Source: an uncultured Clostridia bacterium (GTDB lineage: Bacteria > Bacillota_A > Clostridia > TANB77 > CAG-508). From it: a stretch of DNA of 64,000 nt. The notes under the pieces are model-generated. The model did no database searches and was not told the DNA's origin. It saw nothing but the letters and a program-made list of their open reading frames with translations. A program made the position numbers and the translations under genes. Every line of letters begins with the position of its first letter. The first letter of the stretch is position 1. The stretch covers positions 54,380-118,379 of the forward strand of contig CALYAC010000005.1 in the NCBI GenBank assembly GCA_944393405.1, read 5' to 3'. Below are positions 35,866 through 45,200 of the stretch, piece after piece.

Positions 35866-37161
35866 TTACTTTCCAGATTTAATATAACTATCTACATCAC
35901 CATAAATATAAAAACTACCAATAACAAAAGTTACAATATCCTTATTTTTTATTTTCATTATATCTTTTATTGCTTCTTCTAAATCTTTTGCAAATATTTT
36001 CTGACTTTTCTTTTTATATTTCTTTGCTATATTAAATAATACTTCCTTAGCCGTATATCTTTCTTCACTATTTCCTGTAGTAAAAATAAATGTCGAATCC
36101 TCATCATCTTCTAATAACATTTTTAATATTTTTTCATAATCTTTTCTATTTAATATTGAAACAATATATATTTTTTTATAATTCTTATAATACATATTAA
36201 TAGATTCTTTTAAGTTCTTTATAGCTTGCTCGTTATGACCCCCATCATATATAATTAGTGGATCAGAACTCATTTCTTCTAGTCTTCCTCTGTGAACAAC
36301 TGTTGAAAGCCCTTCTCTTAAACTTTCTTCAGAAATTTTATATCCAAGTTTTTTTATTATTTCTATACATTCTATTGATATAATCGCATTATGAGGTTGA
36401 CAAATTCCTTTCAAATTAATTGCAATATTTTTATATTTCTTATAATCAAAATATTGCATATTATAATCATATCTATAATTTATTATATCTTTCTGCTTTA
36501 ATATTGTTAATTTGTTATTTTTATTTTTACATATATTTATAAATATATTATCTATTATATTATTATTTTCAAAAATAATTGTATTTGAGTTTTCTTTTAT
36601 AATTCCTGCTTTTTGCGTTGCTATTTCTTCTAAAGTATTTCCTAATATTTGAATATGATCATATCCTATAGAAGTAATTATAGAAACAAGTGGTTTTGAT
36701 ATTATATTTGTACAATCATAAAGTCCCCCTAATCCAGTTTCTAAAACAACAAAATCAACATTATTTCTATAAAAATATAATAATCCCATTATTGTTTCTA
36801 ACTCAAATAACGTAATATCCACATTATTTAATGTATTATAATTTTCAATCTTTGGCTTAAGTTCTGTAATTAGATTAATAAGTTCTTTATCAGATATTTC
36901 TTTTCCATTAATACTTATTCTTTCATTATATCTAATCAAATGTGGTGATAAGAATTTTCCTACTTTATATCCTTGCTTTATAAGGATATTTGAAATCATT
37001 TCAGTACAACTTCCTTTACCATTTGTTCCAGCAATATGAATAAATTTCATTTCTTTTTCAAAATTATCATATTCATCCATAAAATATTTCATTGCATGTA
37101 GTGATGGATTTTTTGTTCCTTTAAAAAAATTGTTCAAATATTCTTCTATGTTTTTTATCAT
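35866..37161 (-). CDS. folC: Folylpolyglutamate synthase/dihydrofolate synthase
   Basis: This 431-residue Mur-ligase-family enzyme has the ATP-binding loop IAGTNGKGS (about 43-51), the FLSPHLIRYNERI segment near 72-84 and ETGLGGLYDCTN near 143-154. FolC adds glutamate to folates and, in many bacteria, also forms dihydrofolate from dihydropteroate. It stands alone between the HtrA gene and a terminator, with no other folate gene in view. Confidence 0.92.
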   Translation of the reverse strand: MIKNIEEYLNNFFKGTKNPSLHAMKYFMDEYDNFEKEMKFIHIAGTNGKGSCTEMISNILIKQGYKVGKFLSPHLIRYNERISINGKEISDKELINLITELKPKIENYNTLNNVDITLFELETIMGLLYFYRNNVDFVVLETGLGGLYDCTNIISKPLVSIITSIGYDHIQILGNTLEEIATQKAGIIKENSNTIIFENNNIIDNIFINICKNKNNKLTILKQKDIINYRYDYNMQYFDYKKYKNIAINLKGICQPHNAIISIECIEIIKKLGYKISEESLREGLSTVVHRGRLEEMSSDPLIIYDGGHNEQAIKNLKESINMYYKNYKKIYIVSILNRKDYEKILKMLLEDDEDSTFIFTTGNSEERYTAKEVLFNIAKKYKKKSQKIFAKDLEEAIKDIMKIKNKDIVTFVIGSFYIYGDVDSYIKSGK

Positions 37162-37288
37162 AATTACTATCCCTTTTATTAATATTATTCGTAAAGTCTA
37201 TTATATTACATTATATCCCCTTTTTTCAACATTTATTATATTAATATTTTCTCTATAATAATTTTCCCTATAATTTAATATAGTTTAA

Positions 37289-38429
37289 TTAACTCATTTT
37301 CTTTTTTAATGTTGCTTCTATTTCTATCGTCCTATAATTTCTTTGTATCTTTAGTTTTACTTTATCTCCAACATTTTTGGTATATATATAACATCTTAAA
37401 TCACACATTCTTTCTAATTTAATATTATCAATACTTAAAATTATATCTCCTTTTTTTACTCCCGCTAATTCTGCGGCTGAATTTTTATTTACATTTTCTA
37501 TATATATTCCTTCATTAAATCTTAAGTTCTCATCAATATATCCTAATACATTTTTATCAAATGCAAATACTCCTAAACTTGCTTCTTCGAACTTTCCTTT
37601 TTCTTTAAAACTTTTTATAACAGATTTTACAGAATTAATTGGAATTGCAAAACTGATACCTTCTGCAGAAGTAATTTTAACTCCATTAATTCCAATTATT
37701 TCTCCATCTAAATTAATTAAAGGTCCTCCGCTATTTCCTGGATTTATTGTAGCATCAGTCTGAATTAAGTCTTCCATATATGTCTCTTTTTCGTTTTCTT
37801 CAAATTTAATGGTTCTATTTAAAGCACTTATTATTCCTGATGTAACTGTTCTTTGAAACTCGAATCCTATTGGATTACCTATTGCATATACACTTTCTCC
37901 AACTTTAATATTATCTGAATCTCCAAGCTTAACTGCATTTAGTCCTTTTTTATTTATTTTTACAATCGCCATATCTATATCTGTATTAGACCATACTACA
38001 TTACCGTCTATATGTTTTTCCATCTATCAAAGTTATATAACAATTACTTAATTTTTCTCCACTTACATGAGCATTTGTAAGTATATATCCATTTTCACTT
38101 ACAATTACTCCTGTACCCAAACCTAACTCAGAAATATTTTCTGATGAAAATATACTATCTCCAATATTTTGAACTTTTGAAATACCAACAATACATTCAT
38201 TTATATTTTCTATCATATCTGTTACTGTTTCGTCTTTTTCTTTAGTTTCTTCTATTGTAGTTATTGTTCTTTCTGCTTTGATATTTTCTCCATTATTATT
38301 ACTTATTTTGATATTATCATAGATTATATACGATAATACTAAACATAAAAAAACTAAAAGGATTATTAATATTTTTATTAAGTTTCCTTTTAGTTTTTTC
38401 TTTTTATCTTCTTTTAAATAGTCTCCCAT
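37289..38429 (-). pseudogene. HtrA/DegP-like serine protease broken by a one-base frameshift
   Basis: Two overlapping frames together encode a membrane-anchored HtrA protease. The start is ATG 38429 (site GGAGG). A membrane helix (about 20-42) is followed by the catalytic His in TNAHV; in the second frame come the Asp of DIDMAIVKI, the Ser of GNSGGPL and a C-terminal PDZ domain. The break is in an A5 run (minus strand; 38015-38019): with four A bases the frame runs through as DGKHIDGNVVW. As it stands, translation stops at TAA soon after the histidine. HtrA degrades misfolded exported proteins. The break may be a sequencing error. Confidence 0.8.
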
Positions 38430-38537
38430 AAACTCCTCCAACAATAAAACTCTTATTTTATTATATTGTTGCCAAGTTTATATATTTTAAACTATTTAAT
38501 ATAACTACTTATGTATTAATTGTTATTTTATTATATA

Positions 38538-40244
38538 TTATTCTTTTGACATTTTTTTAATTTCAACAAATCTTTTTACTTTTTGAGTCGTTGTTTTTTC
38601 TAGTGGTTCATCTGTTATACTTATTTCCTTTATATGTTTAAATGTTGGTAGCTCTTTGTTTATATTTTTAATATCTTCCCAAATTAGTTTTTGATATTCT
38701 TTTTCGTCTTTATCACCAAAATGAGTAACAATATTATCTTTATTATACACAATTTTTGCACAAAGCATTGTATCTGTATTTGTCTTATTTCTAGCATAAA
38801 CTATGTTTTCTTCAACATATGGTAATTTATTTATTAAAAACTCTATCTCCTGTGGATAAATATTCTTTCCATTTCTCAATACAATTATATCACTTTGTCT
38901 ACCTGTTATATATACAAATCCGTCTTTGTCTATATATCCAAAATCTCCTGTATGTAGCCATCCATCATTTAGAGCTTTTTTTGTTGCTTCTTCATTTTCA
39001 CAATATCCAAGCATTATATTTGGTCCTTTTCCTAATATTTCTCCTACGCCATCTTGATCTGGATTATCAATTTTAATTTCAATATTTTTAAGTGGAATTC
39101 CTATTGATCCTGCTCTTTTTCTTTCTGAAGATTCTGCAGTAAGTACAGGTGAACTTTCTGTTAATCCATAGCCTTGAATTAGTTCTATCCCTAAATCATT
39201 GTACCATTCTATAGTTGACTTATCCATAGGAGCAGCACCATAAAGTACTACCCTTAAATATTCATCAAATTGTTTTAGAACTGGTTTAAATAATTTTTTT
39301 CTTACATCTATATGACATTTAAGTAATCCATGTGATAATTTAGTTATTGCATTTATCATTCCTTGCTTTCCACTATCTGAAATTGCTTTTTTTATCTTTT
39401 TTGCCATTGTTTCTAATACTAGTGGTACAGCTACAAATACAGTTATTTTAAATTCTTTTAAATTGTCTGCTATATATCTTAATCCTTCACAAAAAGCTAT
39501 CGTTGCACCACAATATGTTCCGTAAAGAAATGTAATACTACATTCAAATGTATGATGTATAGGTAAAAATGATAATAACGTATCTGTTTCATACATTCTG
39601 AAATTATACTGATATACAGAAATATTTGAACATATATTTTTTTGTGACAACATTACTGCTTTTGGTTCATTTGTAGTTCCTGAAGTAAATAGCATTACAT
39701 ACATTTCATCATCTTGTATATTAACATCATCATATTTTGCCTTATTTTCTTCTATTATTTTGTTTCCTTGTTCTAATAGGTCGTTAAATTTATATACATC
39801 TTCTCTGTCTGTTTCTTCCATACAAACTTTATATTTAATCTTACAACCTTCTTTTATTGCTTCATCTATAGCTTCTTGATATTTTTTATCATAAACTACT
39901 ACATCAGCTTTACTCCTTTGTAATAGTTTTTCGATTTCTTTATTTGTTAGGGCTTTATCTAAAGGTACAATAACTTTTCCTGCAGTTGTAACACCTAAAT
40001 ATGTTACACACCATTCATATCTATTATTTCCAATTACAGCTACTCTTTTTACATCATTATTTAATACTACTTCAGCTAATTTTTTTATATCTTCAATGAA
40101 TTGTTTATATGATATTTCTTGTATTTTACCATTTTCTTTATATTTAAATGCTGTTTTTTCTCCAAATTTTTCATATCTTTTTACTAAATCCCTAAAATTA
40201 TTAACATATTCAACTTCTTCTTTTTGTAATTTATTTTTACTCAT
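38538..40244 (-). CDS. Acyl-CoA synthetase (AMP-forming), divergent from the NRPS
   Basis: This 568-residue ANL-family enzyme has the ATP-binding motif TSGTTNEPK (about 188-196), YGAAPMDK near 332, the core YGLTESSPV (about 357-365) and HTGDFGYID (about 430-438). It is typical of long-chain acyl-CoA ligases, which make acyl-AMP then acyl-CoA. No adjacent acyl carrier domain is present. It is divergent from the NRPS gene, with only about 150 bases between start codons. It may therefore supply the acyl donor for the NRPS starter condensation domain. That is inference: it could equally serve general lipid metabolism. Confidence 0.87.
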   Translation of the reverse strand: MSKNKLQKEEVEYVNNFRDLVKRYEKFGEKTAFKYKENGKIQEISYKQFIEDIKKLAEVVLNNDVKRVAVIGNNRYEWCVTYLGVTTAGKVIVPLDKALTNKEIEKLLQRSKADVVVYDKKYQEAIDEAIKEGCKIKYKVCMEETDREDVYKFNDLLEQGNKIIEENKAKYDDVNIQDDEMYVMLFTSGTTNEPKAVMLSQKNICSNISVYQYNFRMYETDTLLSFLPIHHTFECSITFLYGTYCGATIAFCEGLRYIADNLKEFKITVFVAVPLVLETMAKKIKKAISDSGKQGMINAITKLSHGLLKCHIDVRKKLFKPVLKQFDEYLRVVLYGAAPMDKSTIEWYNDLGIELIQGYGLTESSPVLTAESSERKRAGSIGIPLKNIEIKIDNPDQDGVGEILGKGPNIMLGYCENEEATKKALNDGWLHTGDFGYIDKDGFVYITGRQSDIIVLRNGKNIYPQEIEFLINKLPYVEENIVYARNKTNTDTMLCAKIVYNKDNIVTHFGDKDEKEYQKLIWEDIKNINKELPTFKHIKEISITDEPLEKTTTQKVKRFVEIKKMSKE

Positions 40245-40321
40245 TAGTTACCCTCCTAACAAATCAAATTTTAACTGGTTTTGATTTTATAACAATTTGA
40301 CAAAATTTTCAATCATTTTTG

Positions 40322-40350
40322 TTGCTTTTTATTTTTATTAATTATATAAT
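40322..40350 (+). promoter_or_regulatory. Promoter of the NRPS gene
   Basis: TTGCTT (40322-40327) and TATAAT (40345-40350) are 17 bases apart. The start codon is 43 bases beyond the -10 element. Confidence 0.55.
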
Positions 40351-40392
40351 TCGAATAGTATTTAATTGATTAAAATTGGGGGAACTATACTT

Positions 40393-42246
40393 ATGGAAAA
40401 TATTTATTACGATTTAACCTCTTCACAAAATTCTATATGGCTAACAGAAGAGTTTATGTCAAAAACAAGCATGAATATTATAGGAGGATATTTTCTTGTT
40501 AACGATATCGTTGATTTTGACGCATTAAGTAAAGCTTTAAATTTATATAGGCAAAACAATGATGTTATCCAATTAAGATTTTGTATAGTAAATGGTACTC
40601 CAAAACAATATTTAACTGAATATGTTCCTAAAGAAATACAAATTGTAAATCTAAGTTCTAAAGAAGAATTAAATCAGTATATTAAAGATTATGTGAAAAT
40701 TCCTTTTACATTAACAGATTCTGAACTTTTTGATTGTATTTTATATAAACTTCCTAATGGACATGGTGGATTTTTAGCTAAATTTCATCATTTAATTGCT
40801 GATGCTTGGAGCATGAGTTTATTCATTAGTGAAGTAGCAAGTTATTATTCTAATATAATAAATAAAGAAAATATAGAATATATTGCTAATCCTTCATATA
40901 TTGATTATATTAAATCAGAAAAAGAATATATTTCAAGTAATAAATTTATTAAAGACAAAAATTATTGGGATAGTATTTTTGATACTGAACCAGTAATATC
41001 ACATATTTCAAATAAATCTAATGTACAAACTAATACTAACGCCAAAAGAATTCCTTTCATTTTGGAGTCTAATATGTATAATAAAATAAATACATTTTGC
41101 AAAAAATACAATTGTTCAATATACACATTTTTTATGGCTATTTATTCTATTTACATTGCAAAAATCAATAATAATCATTCACCTATTCTAGGAACACCAG
41201 TACTAAACAGAAGTGGATTTAAAGAAAAACATACTGCAGGTATGTTTATTAGTACTGTTCCTTTTAAATCTGTTTTTTCATCAAATGAATTATTTTGTAA
41301 TTATCTAAATAAGATTTCACTAACACAATTAAGCATATTTAGACATCAAAAATATCCTTATGATGTTTTATTAAAAAGTATAAAGGAAAAATATAATTTA
41401 AATGAAAACTTATATGATTTAGTACTTTCATATCAAAATGCTAGGGATGATAAAAAAAGTTCAGACATAGATTATATTTCAACATGGGAATTTACAGGTC
41501 ATGTTTCTAATGCTTTGGAAATACATTTTTATGATATGGATAATACTGGAGTATTAAAAATATTCTATGATTATCAAATATCTAATTTTGATGAAAGCGA
41601 AATCTTTGCATTGCATAATAGAATATTAGAAATAATTGATACAGTTTTAAATAATCCAAATATAGAAATTAGAGATATTAATATCATTACCAAAAATGAG
41701 CAAAAGAAATTTTTTAATGATTTTAATTATGCACCTTTTGCGTTTAATAAAAATATTTCAATAGTTGACATTTTTTTAGATCAAGTATCTAAACATTCTG
41801 AAGATGTAGCAGTAATTTTTGAAGATAAAAAATTTACATATAATGAATTAAATAATAGATCAAATATTATTGCTAAAGAACTACTAAATAAAGGTATTAA
41901 AAAGAATGACATAGTAGGTATTATGCTTAATCGTTCTTTTGATATATTATCCTCTATCTGGGGAGTTCTTAAAACTGGTGCAGCATATTTGTTGATTGAT
42001 ACATCTCTTCCTCAAGATAGAATACAATATATGCTTTCAAATGCAAACTCAAATCTTTTAATTACATCTTCAACTATTGATATCAATTTTGATAATAAGT
42101 TAATTATAAATAAATTAAAATTTGATATTGAAGAAAATAATATATGTATTGATGTAGATAACGATTCTCTATTTTGTGTCATTTATACATCTGGCTCTAC
42201 TGGTTTACCAAAAGGAGTAGCTTTAAAAAGAAATCGGTATTATTAA
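40393..42246 (+). CDS. NRPS, first part: condensation domain and start of adenylation domain 1
   Basis: The chosen start is ATG 40393, behind GGGGGA; a TTG start upstream is less likely. The 617 residues hold a condensation domain (about 5-430) with FHHLIADAWSM as its HHxxxDxW motif (about 136-146), then the first third of an adenylation domain ending just after YTSGSTGLPKGVA. The frame stops at TAA 42244-42246. One base fewer in the A5 run 42225-42229 would join it to the next frame as KEIGIINMVYSY, which fits an uninterrupted domain. Starting with a condensation domain suggests that the first residue is N-acylated. Full length would be about 2483 residues. Confidence 0.88.
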   Translation: MENIYYDLTSSQNSIWLTEEFMSKTSMNIIGGYFLVNDIVDFDALSKALNLYRQNNDVIQLRFCIVNGTPKQYLTEYVPKEIQIVNLSSKEELNQYIKDYVKIPFTLTDSELFDCILYKLPNGHGGFLAKFHHLIADAWSMSLFISEVASYYSNIINKENIEYIANPSYIDYIKSEKEYISSNKFIKDKNYWDSIFDTEPVISHISNKSNVQTNTNAKRIPFILESNMYNKINTFCKKYNCSIYTFFMAIYSIYIAKINNNHSPILGTPVLNRSGFKEKHTAGMFISTVPFKSVFSSNELFCNYLNKISLTQLSIFRHQKYPYDVLLKSIKEKYNLNENLYDLVLSYQNARDDKKSSDIDYISTWEFTGHVSNALEIHFYDMDNTGVLKIFYDYQISNFDESEIFALHNRILEIIDTVLNNPNIEIRDINIITKNEQKKFFNDFNYAPFAFNKNISIVDIFLDQVSKHSEDVAVIFEDKKFTYNELNNRSNIIAKELLNKGIKKNDIVGIMLNRSFDILSSIWGVLKTGAAYLLIDTSLPQDRIQYMLSNANSNLLITSSTIDINFDNKLIINKLKFDIEENNICIDVDNDSLFCVIYTSGSTGLPKGVALKRNRYY

Positions 42247-42247
42247 T

Positions 42248-45200
42248 ATGGTATATAGTTATAAACATTTTCTATATACTGATACCTGTCAAAACTTTTT
42301 AAGTACTAGTACAGTAGCTTTTGACATGTTTATTGTAGAGAACTTTGTTTCTATTCTTTCTGGAAAAACTGTTGTTTTAGCCAATGACGATGAACAAAAA
42401 GTTCCTATATTTACAAGTAAATTAATTGAAAAATATAATATAGATTTTATATTAAGCACACCATCTAAGATAGAATTACTATTATCAGATAAAAAAACTA
42501 GCTCATTTTTAAAAAATGTTAAAATAATACAATTAGGTGGAGAAGTATTTAAGCCTTCACTATACTCTAAACTTTCTTCTTGTACTAATGCTAAAATTTT
42601 TAACGGATACGGTCCTTCTGAATGTACAGCTTGTGCTTCAGATAAAGAGATAATTAACGAAGATAACATTACTATAGGAAAACCTTTCTTAAATACTAGA
42701 ATATATATACTTAATGATGATTTAAATATACTTCCTATTGGATATAATGGGGAAATGTACATATCTGGTTCTTGTGTTGGAAAAGGTTATATTAATAATG
42801 AGAATTTAACCAAAAAAAGCTTCATTAAAGATATTTTTACTAATAAAATAATGTATAAGACCGGAGATATGGGAAGATACAAAAATAATGGAGATTTAGT
42901 ATATTTAGGAAGAAAAGATTCTCAAATAAAACTACACGGACTAAGAATAGAGTTAGAAGAAATAACAAATAAGATTTTAAAAATTCCTAACATAACAAAT
43001 GCAGTTTCTATTATAAAGCAAGTAAATAATATTGATTGTATTTGTTCATATGTTGTTACTTCTTCTAGTATTTCTAAAGATATAATACTTGATACTTTAA
43101 AAAAGGAGCTACCATATTATATGGTACCATCGCATATTGTATTTTTAGAAGCTTTACCAATAACTTTAAATGGAAAAATTAATTTAAGAGAATTACCAAA
43201 TATCGATATTAAAGAAACTGAGTATATTGCTCCTTTTACTAACACAGAAAAAGAGCTTGAAAAAATATGGAAAAAAATTTTAAACTTAGATAAAATTAGC
43301 ATAAATTCTAATTTCTTTGATTTAGGTGGAGATTCATTATGCTCTATTAAATTAGTTTCAGAAATTTATACAAATTTTAAAACTAAAATTAATATAAAAG
43401 ATATCTTTAATCATCCAACAATAAAAGAACTTGGAAATTATATTGACTCATCAGCTTCTATTATAACTAAGCAAAACAATATTAGTAAAGCATCAATTCG
43501 AGATTTTTATCCTTTAAGTTCTGCACAAAAAAGGATATATTTTACAGTAAATATGAATCCTAGCACTACAAGTTATAACACACCTGGAGCTATTATTTTT
43601 GATAAATGTCCTGATGTAGAAAAATTAGAAAAAGTTATTAATACTCTTCTAAATAAACATTGTTCTTTTAAAACTTATTTTACCGTACATAAATCTGAAG
43701 TTGTACAAAAAGTTGTAAACAAAATTGATTTTCATTTGGATATAATAAATAACCAAAAGAAAAATTTCACAAAAATATTTGAAGAATTTGTTAAGCCTTT
43801 TGATTTGTCTATACCTCCTTTATTTAGAGGTAAATTATATGTATTTGATGACAATTCTTCATCATTATTTGTAGATATGCACCATATTATTTGTGATGGA
43901 CATTCAGTCAATATTTTTATTAAAGAGTTTTGTGAATTATATAACAAAGAAATAAATGATAGTTTTGATAATAGAGATAGCTCTCATAATTCAGTACTTG
44001 ATTATATAGACTATGCTGTTTGGGAAAATAATAATTTAAAATCAGAAAAATATAACAAAGATAAAAAGTTTTGGATTAATCAATTTAAAGATGAAATTCC
44101 AACATTAAACATGCCAACAACCTTTTCTAGACCGGGCATACAATCTTTTGAAGGAGATAAAATTTGTAAAACTATTTCCATTAATAGTAAAATAGAAGAT
44201 TTTTGTAAAAAATATAATGTAACTCCTTTTATGTTATTATTATCTGTTTATTATATTTTGTTATATAAATATACAAATCAAAAGGATATTATTGTTGGAA
44301 GTCCTATAATAGGAAGAGATAATCAATCTCTATATAATATCATTGGTATGTTTGTAAATACTTTAGCTCTTAGAAATAAAATAGATCCAAATTCTTCTTT
44401 CGAGGACTTTTTAAGAACTGTATCTTTAAATTGCTTTAATGCATTTGATCATCAAACATATCCATTTGATGCATTAGTTAAATCTTTAGAAATCTCTAGA
44501 GATGTTAGTAGAAATCCTCTTTTTGATACAATGTTTATATATCAAAACGATGAAAATTTTGATATTAATTTAAAAGGATTAAAATCAAACCACATTTCTT
44601 ATGATAATCATACTTCTAAATTTGACTTTTCAATGGAAATAATTCCTAGAGGTAATGATTTAAGTATTAGTTTAGAATATTGTACAAAATTGTTTAGTAT
44701 AGATTTTATGGAAAACTTAATAAATCACTATATTAATATTTTAGATACTATATTGTCAAATTCTAAAGTATTAATTTCTGAAATTCCAATTCTATTAAAT
44801 GATGAGAGAAATAAGATTCTTGTTGATTTTAATAACAATACTTTAGATTATCCTTCACACAAGTCAATAATTGAACTTTTTCAAGAAGTAGTTAATACTT
44901 ACCCTGAAAATGTTGCTTTAATATATAATAACGAAAGGTTAACATATAAAGAATTGGATAAACAATCAGATAATTTATCAAAACATTTAATAGATTGTGG
45001 AATAAAAAAAGGTGATATTGTTCCAACTTTATTAAACAGATCTATAAATCTATTAATATCTATTCTTGCAATATTAAAAAGTGGTGCAATCTATTTACCG
45101 ATCTCCACTTTATTACCAAAATCAAGAATAGAGTATATTATTAATTCTAGTAATGCTCGTCTATTAATTACTAGCAATTCAATAGACAAAGACATTTTTA

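Noticed and set aside
38001..38444. Programmed frameshift or stop readthrough in HtrA
   Set aside because: The stop is TAA, and no slippery heptamer plus downstream pseudoknot or other recoding signal is visible.
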